DNA from: Ecdyonurus torrentis | Taxonomy: Eukaryota > Arthropoda > Insecta > Ephemeroptera > Heptageniidae | Assembly (NCBI GenBank): GCA_949318235.1 | Contig: OX439129.1 | Coordinates: 6,824,228-6,888,227 of the forward strand | Length of the DNA: 64,000 nucleotides | Direction: 5' to 3' | Shown: in pieces, positions 40,831 to 52,858 of the stretch | Position numbering within the stretch: the stretch's first letter is position 1 | How the letters are laid out: each line of letters begins with the position of its first letter | The notes under the pieces: generated by a model | Seen by the model: the letters and a program-made list of their open reading frames with translations, nothing else | Databases searched by the model: none | Told to the model about the DNA's origin: nothing | Position numbers and translations under genes: made by a program

Positions 40831-40992
40831 GAAAAACATTCATGAAATCATTTAATTACATTCAAAATTTCGATCAGAGGAAATATTAATACTACGTAAT
40901 AGGAAAAAAAATTAATAATAGAAAGAAAAAAATATATAAATATTAGAAAAAAAAAATAAAAGTTTTATATCACTTTATAGAAAAAGATGCAT

Positions 40993-41037
<45 letters not shown>

Positions 41038-41245
41038 CTTTTGCTTTTAACGTATATTGGAAAAATGTTCTTACGTATATTATTATAGAGTATTGAGTCC
41101 TTATAATAAATTTTAGCGATGAGAACGCATTGTCGTTTATTCTTCTTTCTTTTTCTTTTCTTTTTTTTTTTTCTTTCTTTTTTTTTACGTTGTAAGAGAA
41201 AAAAAAGTGGAATAGATTTAGTGGTTCGATTTGTGTAGAGCGAAT

Positions 41246-41250
<5 letters not shown>

Positions 41251-41303
<53 letters not shown>
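41251..41303. repeat. (GA)n microsatellite
   Basis: About 26 perfect GA units. Confidence 0.95.
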
Positions 41304-41305
<2 letters not shown>

Positions 41306-42053
41306 CCTAATCTCCCAACACTCTGCCCCAGTATTTTCCCATCTGAATAATTAATTGATTGAACTGAGTTCGACGCCTTTCCTATTTTCAATCATCAACA
41401 ATGTAGGAAAAAAAAAAAAAAAAAAAAAGAACACAATCGAAAAGATTTTCTATTTTATACTTTAAATTATTTTCACTTCAAATCACTTTTTTTTCCTTCG
41501 TTCCTTTTTTCAAACTCGTAATATAAAAAAAAACTGTTTTTATCACTAATTTAATTGTATAAGTTCCTATTATATTCTCAAGTTATTATGTATTATAAAA
41601 ATTTCATTAAAAATCTATTATTACATTGATTAATAGATTAAAATAAATCATAAAATGTGGAAAATTTATTTTTATAAATTTTATGATAAAACTCTTTCAT
41701 TGAATTAGCGGGTTGCTTTAAATATTATTATAATTACAATTTTAAAACTTAAAAAAAAAAAAAAAAAATCATATCATTTTATTGTCTGTTATTGAAGAAT
41801 ACAATATTTCTGTTGTCAAGTTTTTATTTTAATTTTTTTTAATGTTAATGTGCTTATATAAAATAAACACCAGTAGCGTGTTTTTAAAAAAAAAAAAACA
41901 TTTGCATATTCTTTGTGTCACAATAATGTTTTCTCTTTCTCTCGGGTACAAAATTCTACAATTCAAATATTAAATAAACACTCAAGTGTAGCGAATTACT
42001 GTGCTTGACTTTGTGAAAAGTATTTGTATATAAAAACACAAATCTTCACGGAC

Positions 42054-42110
42054 ATGGCCACAGAAAGCATAGAGGAGCGGCACTTCTTACAACAACGTGC
42101 AGTGAAGTAA
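42054..42110 (+). CDS. Possible first coding exon (weak candidate)
   Basis: An ATG in a good initiation context (gacATGG) opens an 18-codon frame, MATESIEERHFLQQRAVK, ending TAA at 42108-42110. Composition is charged and balanced, unlike surrounding translations. If spliced, a donor-like GTAATT at 42106 or GTGAAG at 42101 would shorten it. A TATATAAAA sequence about 20 bp upstream is too close to be the TATA box of a transcript starting before this ATG. Chance is quite possible. Confidence 0.2.
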   Translation: MATESIEERHFLQQRAVK

Positions 42111-42298
42111 TTTTATCATCTTGAGTAATTCGCTAAGTACTTAACAAATTAAATAATTGTTACAAATGTCCGTACTTACTTTTCTTTCTCATATGTGTAT
42201 TGCTGTATTGTATTGTACTCGCGACGGCCGTGAAAGGTGTATATATTCACCACTCGCGTGGTTCTTGAAAATTGCTTTTTCCCCATTTAGTCCTAAAA

Positions 42299-42611
42299 TT
42301 AAAAAAAAAAAAAAAGTAAAATCATGAGATAGGATAGGACCATCATTCATACACACTATATCCTTCAAGCCTTCTGTAGCGTCACAAACTGGGGTTGAAA
42401 AACTGTAAAGTAGGCAACTTTAGGAATTCATGACGTCATCAAGTCCAGATCTACAATAGAAATTGTAGGGCGTGATGCCTGCTTTTCAAATTTTCTCCTT
42501 TGTTTATAAGAGTACTGAAGGGTTAAGGCACAAAATATGTGTATTTATAATAGTCCTATCTCATGATTTATCATTGAGAGCAAATTTGTTTTGAGGCCAG
42601 CGGCTCTTTAA
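42299..42611 (-). mobile_element. Diverged family B relative (TTAA-type)
   Basis: TTAA at 42299 and 42608. The right end reads, on the minus strand, TTAAAGAGCCGCTGGCCTC. An inner inverted repeat pairs atcatgagatagga (42321) with tcctatctcatgat (42554). The core aaaactgtaaagtaggcaac, then catgacgtcat (CRE 42431-42438), matches the family B core. Poly-A follows the left TTAA. Confidence 0.6.
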
Positions 42612-42673
42612 GATCTCATAATTATGTGTAATATCTAATAGTTGTAATGAAGAAATACTCTGAGTGAGTATTG

Positions 42674-43330
42674 CAGTGTTGGGTTCGATTATCGTAAATA
42701 CGATAACGATACTATAACGATTACGATATTTGGTTATCGATTTGATATAGATTAACAGTTTTTATTAAAATTTATCGTTATCGTTATAGATTAACAAAAA
42801 TTGACGATATTATCGTTTCATTGAAAACGATAATTTTTGCTCCAAACATAAGAAAAGATACACATGCACAAAAGTATGAAAAGTGCACAAAAAACACAAA
42901 AATATTACCAAAGATTTAAAAAGTATAATACAAATGATGTAGATAATGAGTACTGATTGTAAGTATAGTACAGTCATGAACCAATAATGGAGCTTATCAG
43001 TTTAGCGCGCGGGGAGACGCGGGGAAAGCCCTAATTTAGCATTACGCTTATGAGGAAAAATTTTTTTTTTTTTTTTTACGATTTTAGAGACAACTACTTC
43101 ACGGATTTCGGAGAAATTTAATTGAGAAATACTTTTACGTGTTTTAAGCCATAGACAATTTTTTAACAATTTTTTAAACCGATAACGTCCATTTATTTTA
43201 ATAAAAACATTGCACTGTAATTTATAGTTATCGTGGGTGAAATTTTAAAAGTAACGATATTGTTATAGTGTAAGGGTATAATATAGTATCGTTATCATTA
43301 TAGAAATTTTGGGTATCGAACCCAAGACTG
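42674..43330. mobile_element. hAT MITE, 657 bp, with perfect 8-bp duplication
   Basis: Termini CAGTGTTGGGTTCGATTA and, at the right, TATCGAACCCAAGACTG. They are imperfect inverted repeats flanked on both sides by GAGTATTG (42666-42673 and 43331-43338). Subterminal regions repeat CGATAACG and ATCGTTAT motifs. No transposase. The CAGTGTTGGG start and 8-bp duplication are classic for hAT. Confidence 0.85.
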
Positions 43331-43345
43331 GAGTATTGTATATAT

Positions 43346-43415
43346 TGTTAATAAAAACGTCAGAGGACCATGTAAGAGGTTTTGTACCTGTTTTGGCCTC
43401 GAAATGATAATAGTA
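43346..43415 (+). mobile_element. Retroposon tail family T, copy 1
   Basis: gtcagaggaccatgtaagag, then gttttgtacctgttttggcc. Shared with 46360-46437 (plus) and 47185-47260 (minus). Copy 2 continues into aataaaaac and (TTA)n, so this is probably a SINE or LINE 3' end. Confidence 0.6.
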
Positions 43416-43510
43416 AAATATTAGAAAATTATACAAAGAAAATGTGTTGGAAATAATTAAATATTAGTTTTTTTTAATGTATATAATTAGTATTAATAAT
43501 AATCTAAGAA

Positions 43511-43715
43511 TGATGATTGGAAAAAGTCCTTAGCTGTCGATAAGACAATGTCTTGACTGGGACTATGGATTGACTGTACTGTTAAACAGTTGGCTTAAAT
43601 TAAATTTTAGCCTGATTTTGCATTAAAAGCAGTTAATTATTACTATTAATGGTGTAGCACGATAACACAGTATGTCAAGCAAAAAATAAAAACATGACCA
43701 TGATGAGTTCAAATA
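43511..43715 (+). mobile_element. SINE fragment related to 48911-49585
   Basis: The blocks aaagtccttagctgtc, aagacaatgtcttgactgg and gtagcacgataacaca match the body of the minus-strand SINE at 49 kb. About 80 bp extra lies between the last two blocks (about 43572-43650). Neither head nor tail is present. Confidence 0.7.
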
Positions 43716-44081
43716 AACTCATAAGACTAGTATCTCTGCGATACTCTGTACTGCTGTACTTAAATGATATAAACCAGGATGTTTGACACTTTGAAAATAA
43801 GATTTTGTTATTTGTATTTGCATGCAGTGATTCAGCACGTCGAGACGACAGGTAAATTAATCACGTGGTTACACCTGGGTCACACCTACATGCATGTCTG
43901 TCTAATATAATGACACATCATTCATCAATCATGTCACAGTGTATGTCTTAATGTAAATAATGTAAACACAAGTGATTTCTATTAGCGTCAATGTAATGCA
44001 GATCTCATCATGTAATGTATTCTAACGTCTTGTAACTTGTTACTTATAGGTTAGTAAATATAAATATTACTCATTGGGATA
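43716..44081. other. Spacer
   Basis: Mixed composition, with no repeat or gene recognised. Confidence 0.4.
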
Positions 44082-44474
44082 TTAAAGCTCTTGTCAACTT
44101 ACTTTTTTAAAATTTAGAATACTAGATTGATAATTAACATATCTTATTATCCATGAATTAGACACCAACACGTAGATTTTGTGTTTATTTTCGTTTATTT
44201 TCTTTTTGACAGTTATTTCACGTATCTGACGTCACAATGTACCACCGCCAATCACAGTCACTGCTCTGGTCACTTGATAAATTTAAGCCCCTTAAGTTCT
44301 TTAGCCCTATCACGACCCCATCGGTACATTGTGACGTCAAATGCGTGAAATAACCGCTAAAATAAATATCAATACAAAATCAACGTGTTGGTGTCTAATT
44401 CATGGATAATAAGGTATGGTAATTATCAATCTAGTATTCTAAATGATAAAAAATTAAGTTGACAAGGGTTTTAA
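44082..44474. mobile_element. MITE family C, copy 3
   Basis: TTAAAGCTCTTGTCAACTTA to AAGTTGACAAGGGTTTTAA. CREs at 44227-44234 and 44332-44339, with GCCAATCACAG at 44247-44257. The centre matches that of copy 2 in inverted order. Confidence 0.9.
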
Positions 44475-44484
44475 GACTATATAA

Positions 44485-44685
44485 CACGAATAAAAATAAA
44501 TACGTAATAATTAATAGCTCATTTTTAGCACTGTTTCATGAAGCATAATTTATGCTATACTTCACAATTACTATTTTACAATAGCATAAATATTATGTTT
44601 TACAGCATAAATGTTCTAGTTTAGCATCATTTATGCTATAATGACATAAATGCAGCATAAATTACGTAATTTATTATTTCCGTGT
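44485..44685 (+). mobile_element. MITE family H, copy 4
   Basis: cacgaataaaaataaatacg to taatttattatttccgtgtg. GCATAA-rich interior. It lies 10 bp after family C copy 3. Confidence 0.8.
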
Positions 44686-45378
44686 GTGACTTATTTGCTA
44701 TTAGAATATTTTAAGAATTAATGGAACTGTTTCGAAAATTCTTCAGAAATAAAAAGTTATGGTATATATAGTGTATAACTGTATTTTTAATTGACACACA
44801 AAAAAGTATGCAAAATATTTATATAATTTTATTGCACCTATGACTTTTCTTCAAACTTAAAATGTTTGATATCATATGTGCACGGAAAAAAGTAAAGAGT
44901 TACTATTTAGACATTTTTTTTAGAATACATTTGTTATAGAAACAAATAATTGAAACACCGATGACACAAAAAATATCGACACTAACTTGATGGAGTTGAG
45001 ATTAATCTCTTTCTCTCTAAAATGTCACTTAATACAAAACACGAGTCAATAATTAAAACTTTGATTGATAGCTCATTGTTTGTCAATTCTCCAGTTAATG
45101 ATTTAATCATTACCAGACTAACCTTGTTACAATTAACCATTTTTCACGCTATCGATTTGTGTTCCGTTACATTATAGTCAATAGTATCATTTGTTTATTT
45201 TATTATTTAGCCCACATACAATATTTACATAAGGAGGATCAATGTGACAAAGTGTAAGTCATAATATGTAAAATGTAAATATAAGTGATATGGGCATAAA
45301 CAGTGGTTTCTGACACCCATGTGGCATACATTACTTACATAATAAAAATCATATATTATAACATATTATATGAATATA
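44686..45378. other. AT-rich spacer
   Basis: No gene or repeat family recognised. Confidence 0.55.
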
Positions 45379-45670
45379 TAAGACCCCTTGAACATCCTTG
45401 CGCTTTGTCGCCATGTTTGTGGTGCCTAATGCATTGTCCAGCATAGGGGAAACTTCGTTTCCTCATTTTTCACATAAAAAATAGTTTATTTTAACTCAAC
45501 AAATTTTTCTCATGTCCTTCGAGCTTATTAGGAGCTAGGAATAAGGTTTTGATTGAGGTTTGAAGCTTCTTTTGCTATTAAAAAAATAAAAATGATGTTT
45601 TTCCTATGCTGGCCTATGTATTCCTGACCAACAAAATGGCGGCTCTTAAATATGAGTGCAAGTGGTCTTA
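45379..45670 (+). mobile_element. Diverged family D relative (TA-type)
   Basis: Ends TAAGACCCCTTGAACA and TGCAAGTGGTCTTA (inverted, about 12 of 14 matching). It keeps family D hallmarks: a cagcataggggaaacttcgt block and a cctatgctggcctatg block before aaaatggcgg. No CRE in this copy. A family H element begins at the next base. Confidence 0.65.
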
Positions 45671-45859
45671 ATTATGCTAATAATTATGCTAGCTCATTAT
45701 CAGCACAATGTGATCAATACAGCATACTTTATGCTATACTGAATAATAAATATGTTATACAGTACATGGTGTATAATTAATTATCTTGTTGTAATTTAGT
45801 ATAATTTATGCTATAATGAGATAAATGCAGCATAAATTAAGTAATTTATGCTTTCCGTG
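45671..45859 (+). mobile_element. MITE family H, copy 5
   Basis: taattatgctagctcattat, then cagcacaatgtgatcaatac, to gcataaattaagtaatttat before gctttccgtgc. Its left end is fused to the D-like element. Confidence 0.8.
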
Positions 45860-45996
45860 CAAAACAATAAAATTGTATGCTATATTATAGTGAAATAAAA
45901 AATAAGCATGAGATTACTCTTGAGAGGTTAGGAGATATTTTAGTAATGTTTTATCAAAACATTAGTATTTAGTAGACAATATAAAGACATGGATAT

Positions 45997-46110
45997 TGTA
46001 AATAAATAAATATTATTTTTATTCAACAATATTAAACAAATACAACTGAAAATGTGAGGTTTAGGGCTGAGAAATGCCTAGTCCACTCGAACAACTAACC
46101 TAAGTATCAT
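45997..46110 (-). mobile_element. 3' end of a non-LTR retroposon
   Basis: Minus strand: ggttagttgttcgagtggac, then taggcatttctcagcc, ctaaacctcacattttc and gaataaaaataatatttatt. This is the same block order as 40690-40830, diverged. The sequence up to 46240 may belong to the same insertion. Confidence 0.55.
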
Positions 46111-46359
46111 CGATAATGTAATTTCCATCGTCGCAGTAGCTAGTTCGAGGCCAGTTGATAATTTAGACCTAGGGGGTTAGTAGGCATTTGCTAGCCTAAT
46201 CGTATAGCCAGTCTCACTAGTCTCACTCTCCAATAAGACATCAATAATTTTAAATATTTGTATTAAAAATTACTTTCAGAAGATATATTACTGTGATTTT
46301 TATTTAATAATTGTGTGTAATACATTTAGATGCACTACTCTGACTAGTGCATATTGTTT

Positions 46360-46437
46360 AAAGAAAGTCAGAGGACCATGTGAGTGGGTTTGTACCTTTT
46401 TTGGTCTCTAATAAAAACAATTTATTATTATTATTCA
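46360..46437 (+). mobile_element. Retroposon tail family T, copy 2
   Basis: gtcagaggaccatgtgagtg, then ggtttgtaccttttttggtc, then aataaaaacaatttattatt. It ends in a (TTA)n tail, typical of a SINE or LINE 3' end. Confidence 0.65.
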
Positions 46438-46763
46438 CTAAGCGCGGTTAATTGCTAGACTATTGAAAATACTTTATTGGCTGTTGGTACAACTTATACA
46501 TTGATATCGCATTATAATAAAATATTATTTTAGCTTGTATAAATATATTAAAAAATTACACAATGTGTAAGAAAAATAAAATAAAAAATACACAATGAAA
46601 TAGTATTACAGATCAGCATAATGGTAAAAACGACAAGTGATAAAGGCAAAATATTTTCTCCACAAGATCTTCATACTATACTTAGTATTTTGAAGATGTT
46701 GCGTCGTGACATAGGAAGGCAGTAGGCAGAGATGCTGGTAGGGATTATTTCTAAGCTGATTTA

Positions 46764-46852
<89 letters not shown>

Positions 46853-47184
46853 GTAGGTGGTCAGTGTTTGTCCACCACAAACACTCAGATATACACAAGC
46901 CGCTAAAATTTGCATAATCAACAACCATCTTTGCTTGTCCACATTTGAGCTGGGTTGTGTGCAAGCGATCTTGTCATCAAAATTATATACAACTACTTGG
47001 GTTGGAGAAATTAAACAGAAATGTTTTAAGATACTGTATACCCTTTCTTTTCTTTCTACTGTATATTGCACTTAACTAAAGGTACATCAAGTAGAATACA
47101 CAAAATTATAAACTTGAGATGAAGAATTATCTCTGGATATTTTCTAAGTGGAAACTTAGTTTTAAATAAAATTTAATAATCATA
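46438..47184. other. AT-rich spacer with (GA)n
   Basis: (GA)n at 46767-46850. Frames through it are artefacts; the plus-strand frame at 46857-47075 has no recognised motif. Confidence 0.6.
46767..46850. repeat. (GA)n microsatellite
   Basis: About 42 perfect GA units. Confidence 0.97.
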
Positions 47185-47260
47185 TCAAATGGATTTAATT
47201 TTGAGGCCAAAAAAGCTAGAAACCTACTTACAGGGACCTCTGACTTGTTTTAACAATTTC
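47185..47260 (-). mobile_element. Retroposon tail family T, copy 3
   Basis: Minus strand: gtcagaggtccctgtaagta, then ggtttctagcttttttggcc. Diverged but the same order as copies 1 and 2. Confidence 0.5.
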
Positions 47261-47555
47261 TTACGGCCAGAGCATGTCATATTTTTACAATAATACATTA
47301 CAAATACATTTGAAAGTAAGAATATATTTTATAACACGTAAATGATCATTTAAAATTTTGAAATATAAAATTGAATGAAAACGTCAAATATATTTGAACA
47401 AGTTATAGTGTTTTTTTTCCCCCTTTTGAAATGTATCATTTTAAAATATTTAATAAATATTGTAAATAAAAATTGATAATTAAATAAAAAAGTAAATCAA
47501 TTAATATTAAAATTGGTGATATTTATGTAATTTATTAAAAACGTACGTTGAAAAG

Positions 47556-47726
<171 letters not shown>

Positions 47727-48263
47727 ATATTTAACTAAAAATATATTTATATTATAAGCAAAATATTTCATGTTTTACAAGAACATTTTGAATGTTTTAT
47801 ACATTATTGATTTTATTTTATTTATATATTCGCTCAGTCAGTCAGTCAGTATGTAGTAAAGTAAAACACGCAAATATTTTAACGTGGCATGGCCATGATA
47901 ACTTTCGCACGTAGCTCGCTAGCATAGCTCGCGTTTTGTTTTATGTCATTTTTAACTGCCTATTTATCTATATAACAAACAATACACAAACAAACAAACA
48001 AAACATATAACATTAAATATATTTTTTTATTTATTTCCGTAAAAACACAAAATTTTATGTGTTTAATTGAATTTTTTTTCTTCTCTGATTTATTATTTGA
48101 ATTTTACATTCGAGAATTATTTGTATTATTATATTTCATCATTATTGTTGTAAATTATTGGTTTTTATGTTTTTTTTTCTTTTTTGCTGATCGTTTACAT
48201 TTATGGAAATATGAAATATAAATATTTTAGAATTATTGCAAGATTTTGTGTTTTAATGTTGCG

Positions 48264-48301
<38 letters not shown>

Positions 48302-48910
48302 TTTCATTTTTATGTTTAATTTTAGATAATCGGTATGAATTTTAAATATAACGTAAATCACTATAATAAAATTGAAATATTATTTAATTTATAAAAAAAT
48401 CCGAGAAAACTACGTCGTATTTCGTCATTACTCAATATTATTTTTGCAAAAGTAAGAAATAAGTAAGAAGTAAGGAAAGTAATAAATTAAACATAAATTG
48501 ACAAAGTATAAACAATACATGATTGCTAATTTAAAAATCATATTTATTATATTACCTGATAGAATGAATATGATATATTTTGTTCAATTACGTGGTATTC
48601 TTAAAATACAATAATTTTTCTGTAGGCGGCAGAACAAAGATTTTAATATATGTGATACTGTACAAAACTGTACATACTGTACTATGTCGTTATTATTATT
48701 ATTATTTAAAACTCTGCTTCATCGATGATATATGTTTATAGAAAAGCTTCTATTACGCCTATTTAACTATTTTAAAGAGAGCAGGACGTTCCCTCAAATT
48801 TAGGCTTATTGCGTCACATAACGTCTAAACGGGTTGCCTACATCAGCATATTGATACTTTGATCAATTAAAAGCGTGGAAATGACAGCAACCAATCAGAT
48901 TGCGCGTTAT
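47727..48910. other. AT-rich spacer
   Basis: Includes (CT)n at about 48264-48302 and (GTCA)4-like at 47833-47850. No gene recognised. Confidence 0.6.
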
Positions 48911-49585
48911 ATAATAATAATAATAATAAGTAACTTTATTAAGGCGTTGTGAGGGCTTGACAGCCCTATGTTACAAAACCTTGACCACAACATTACATGA
49001 GAAAAATACATAAGCAAAGAAAAAAAAAGAACTACAAAAAGAAAACAATAATGTTATAGCGCCTGGGAATGTAGGCAACTCTTTCAGACCCTTTGCTACG
49101 CAAGAAGCCTAATGTTGTGGGGACGCACTTCTCTCCTTAAAATTTTCTCTGCTATACCTATGGCTAACCTATGGCTCTTGCAAAATATTATTTTTATTAT
49201 TTTGCTTGCTATATTGTGTTATCGTGCTACATCAACCCCAGTCCCAGTCAAGACATTGTCTTATTGACAGGTAAGGACTTTCCAATTAAATGGAAAAGCA
49301 CACACGAACCGGCCACGGCCTAAGTAAACAGCCCGGCATTCGACATGGTAGCTTAGAGAAACCGTAGAAACGTCTAGGCAAGCTAGTCAGTGCAATCACA
49401 TCGATCACGCACCTCCAGAATGCTGTGCGTCGTCATGCAATGCATGTAAACATACATTCTGCAACGTGTTGTGCTCTCACACTTCACGTACACACCTAGC
49501 AGTGGCTCGAACCTATACTCGGTGAGGAATACAGAGTTACCAGTCAGCTGCCTTCACCACTTGGCCATACCATCTCGGCTCAAGA
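48911..49585 (-). mobile_element. Long tRNA-derived SINE, minus strand
   Basis: On the minus strand the head reads gagccgagatggtatggcca with A box TGGCCAAGTGG and B box GGTTCGAGCC, resembling tRNA-Leu or tRNA-Ser-type heads. The body follows (aaagtccttacctgtc, aagacaatgtcttgactgg, gtagcacgataacaca). The tail is gggctgtcaagccctcacaa, then cgccttaataaagttactta and (TTA)n. About 670 bp is long for a SINE, so it may be composite. A body fragment is repeated at 43511-43715. Confidence 0.8.
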
Positions 49586-50822
49586 TGCCAAATCTCTTAT
49601 TGTCTTGATTTAGTAAAAAAATATTAAATATTCATTCAGTTTACTAAATATATTTTAATAAAAAGACACGAAGCATGAAATTTATTTCTAAAAATATATT
49701 TTTTAAAAACCTTTTTATAGCATTTTAATAATTTTAACTTGAAGATTTTAATATTGGTGAAGCATTTATGAAGCAATTTGTGATCATTTTCTACTCTGGC
49801 GACAATTTCAAATCTTTGATTACATAAAGCTTTTAGTATTGGAAAATAAATTAAGTTAAATATATTAAAGAAGAGCTACTAATAAATTAAAAAATTTAAT
49901 ACAATAAAAAAAGTGCATTTTATTGCATTTCTATTTTTAGCAAATGGAAAGTTTTATTTATAATATTATATGTAATGTCTTCATTAAGTTTTTTTTTATG
50001 ATAAATTTGAACATTCTTTGTTCCAACACTTTTTTTCTTTATAATTTTCAATTTAATTATAAATTTTAATTGTCATTATCTTAATTTACTGTATCAAATT
50101 TAATGTAAAAAATCAGTATATTATTATTATATAGCACTATATAATATTACTAAATACATAAGATATAATGACGTTCAATATCTTTGCAGAGTAGAAAAAG
50201 TAAAAAAAAAAAATGTAACATGATTGCCAAATATGATGGTATTCCTAAACATATAAGATTAAAACACTTCGTATAAAAGAAACATCTTAATTCATTACAT
50301 GTCACACCTTTGGTGAAAGATAAAAACAAAAAGATGTTGTAGGTGCAAAGTCGAAGTTTAATGGTTCATGTTAATTGTATCTCTGGCGGGTAAAACATTC
50401 ACGGTCCATTATTTTTTAACTGCGGCTTAGTTCCAAGGGAGAAATTACATGAAATTCCACTCATAAGATCGAGTGCTTGATTTTGTGGTGAACACCAGGA
50501 TTACTACGCCCACCACTTGGATTTGTTTGTCTTCTCTTTGTATCATGTTGTTTATCATTGGCATTCTACATCACAATTGCATTATTATAAACATACAAAA
50601 AATTGTTGATATACAATTTAATATGTTGATAATATTTACTTTAAAATAAATTGAATTTTTATTGTTTTGATTTGATTATTTTCATCCAAGGCTTGAGATA
50701 TAGCCTTGAGATATTTAAACTTTCAAACATTTTATTATTTGCAACAAAGTGTATCGAATGTTTTCATATCACCTGCAGCATGCATAGAGTTCAGAGAAAT
50801 ACAGGTAAGGGCTGTATTCAGT
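49586..50822. other. AT-rich spacer
   Basis: No repeat family matched. The segment 50330-50560 is more balanced (gtggtgaacaccaggattac), with no sustained reading frame. Confidence 0.5.
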
Positions 50823-51335
50823 TGCCTTGTTTGTAGCTCAAAACCTAAATAAGAAATCTTTCAAATTTATGATGCCGTTTGAAAGTTAAGAGTATCACGA
50901 TGGTTACCCGTCAAACTGAACGAACTACACTTTACAAATTTCACTTAAAATGAACGATCAATGTTTGGCACTTCTACGCGTTTTAACAGGAAAACTAAAT
51001 GGGTGAACTTGGAATTTGTAAAGTGTAGATCGGTAATTTTTCACAAAATTTGTAAAGTGTAGTTCGTTCACTTCGACGGGTAAGCATCGATCAACTATGA
51101 TAAAATTGTCAGAACGCGTGACCATCACATAAGAGAAAAAATAATTATTGAAATTAACATGTTTATGGGACTAAAACTTCAAAAAATCATAATTTAAAAT
51201 CTATTATGGTGAATCCCCCCCCCCTTTTTAGTACAGTTTTGAATATACCTTATCCTAATGCATCCCCGTGCAAAATTTCAGATTTTTCTTTATAACTTTT
51301 GAGTCAAATCCCGCAGTAACTGATTTCCTGCCTTG
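50823..51335 (-). repeat. Dispersed repeat family I, copy 3, split by a MITE
   Basis: Reverse of copies 1 and 2: begins (minus strand) ggcaggaaatcagttactgc and ends gagctacaaacaaggc. A family J MITE (50905-51082) interrupts it between blocks that are contiguous at 31180-31215. A C9 run lies near 51217. Confidence 0.8.
50905..51082. mobile_element. MITE family J, copy 1
   Basis: Ends TTACCCGTCAAACTGAACG and CGTTCACTTCGACGGGTAA. The arms continue with aactacactttacaaattt and its complement aaatttgtaaagtgtagtt. TTA/TAA borders fit a TA or TTA target. Non-coding. It is nested in family I copy 3, so it is younger than that copy. Confidence 0.85.
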
Positions 51336-51522
51336 TATATTTATTATTTTTCTTTGTCATAATATTAATGTGACATGTTTTCATACAAAATTATATTTTG
51401 TATTTGCAAAAAATAAGAAGTCTTGCTGAATAGTTAAAAAATTATTTACTTTGTGGTTATCAAGTACTTACATTATTGCTCATATTATATTATATTTGAT
51501 TGTATGACAATTTAGAGTTTTT

Positions 51523-51525
51523 AAT

Positions 51526-51616
<91 letters not shown>

Positions 51617-51619
51617 TTT
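51523..51619. repeat. (TTTA)n microsatellite
   Basis: About 24 perfect units. It could be an old retroposon tail, but no body is recognisable upstream. Confidence 0.95.
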
Positions 51620-51712
51620 CATCATTATGTTTCATAATTGGAAATTAAATGCGATCGTATTTATTCAATGAACAATCCGCAATTAGCGATACTGATTTAT
51701 CATTATATAATA

Positions 51713-51819
<107 letters not shown>

Positions 51820-52589
51820 ATATGCTTCAATTATAAGAAAAATTAAAGTAAAAAACAAAACAATAAAGTTCAACATTTTAGTTAAAAATTTCAAACTTTA
51901 AATGAAAACGAAAATAAGAGTTTCTAAAGTCAATTTAAAGAAAATTTTCATTATTAAAGAAAAAAAGAAGAGTAAAATATATGTATACATTTTTAACAAA
52001 AGTTTAATTCTTAAAAATGTAATTCAGAAAATTAAAATGTTAAAAAACGATGAAGTTATCTGAATTTTCTTTTTCTCTCTTTTTTTTTACATTTAAAGAA
52101 CAAAAAGAATAATGTAACGAGATAAAATTTCAACTTTTGCTCCTCCAAAATAATTAAGAAATTTTTTTCCACTCCCTATGTACAGAATGAAAGTCACATT
52201 AATATTAATAATAGAATAAACTCAACTAGAAATTAAAGTAACCATAAAAAAGTGTGGCTTTATACTTTTTTTTATTTTTTATTTTTTTTTTAAAAAAAGA
52301 AGGTATATAAAATTACATTTTAAAGGGGAAAATAAATTTTAATAACGTATTACAATTATATCTTAATTCTTTTAATCTTAAACTTTTCTAATGTTAACTT
52401 TAACTTATACTTTATAATATACGTTCATGTTGCAATGAAACGACCAATATCAAAATTGGTATTGAAAATTTACTGTATATTTAATAATTAAACTTTTACC
52501 ATTATGAAAATAAAATTTATACGTTAATATTTTGTAAGTTTTTGGGAAATATCAAATATCACACTAAAAAAAAAGCGTTGAAAAGCTTG

Positions 52590-52858
52590 TACACAGTTTT
52601 GCAATGCTTTAAGTATTGTAGAATCAACGGTTATGACGTCACTAAACGTTGACAATCTAACGATAAAAGCGTGAATGACGTCACAAGCGTTAGAATCACA
52701 ATGGAATAAACATTAAACTTGGCCGTTACAAATCTACGAATTTTCTATTTAATCCCAACGCTTGTGACGTCACTAATGTTTTTATTGTTGAAATTTCAAC
52801 GTTTAGTGACGTCATAACTGTTGATTCCACAATACTTAAATCATTGCAAAACTGTGTA
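52590..52858. mobile_element. MITE family F, copy 2 (four CREs)
   Basis: Full-length palindrome. TACACAGTTTTGCAATGC at the left and GCAAAACTGTGTA at the right, with TA at both ends. TGACGTCA occurs four times at 52634, 52676, 52765 and 52807, placed symmetrically about the centre. Arm blocks include tgacgtcactaaacgttg and its complement caacgtttagtgacgtca. Non-coding. Confidence 0.88.

Larger units (their letters stand above)
40196..42053. other. AT-rich spacer with several microsatellites
   Basis: (TA)n at about 40600-40629 and 40666-40691, (TA)n at 40998-41034, (GA)n at 41251-41303 and several poly-A/T tracts. Apparent frames around 40294-40737 are translations of these tracts. Confidence 0.65.

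Noticed and set aside
42028..42036. TATATAAAA as a TATA box for the frame at 42054
   Set aside because: It is about 20 bp upstream of the ATG, so transcription about 30 bp downstream of it would start after the ATG. TATA-like words are expected by chance at this AT content.
49490..49585. Functional tRNA gene on the minus strand
   Set aside because: Same reasoning: tRNA-like head of a retroposed SINE with a long body and (TTA)n tail.
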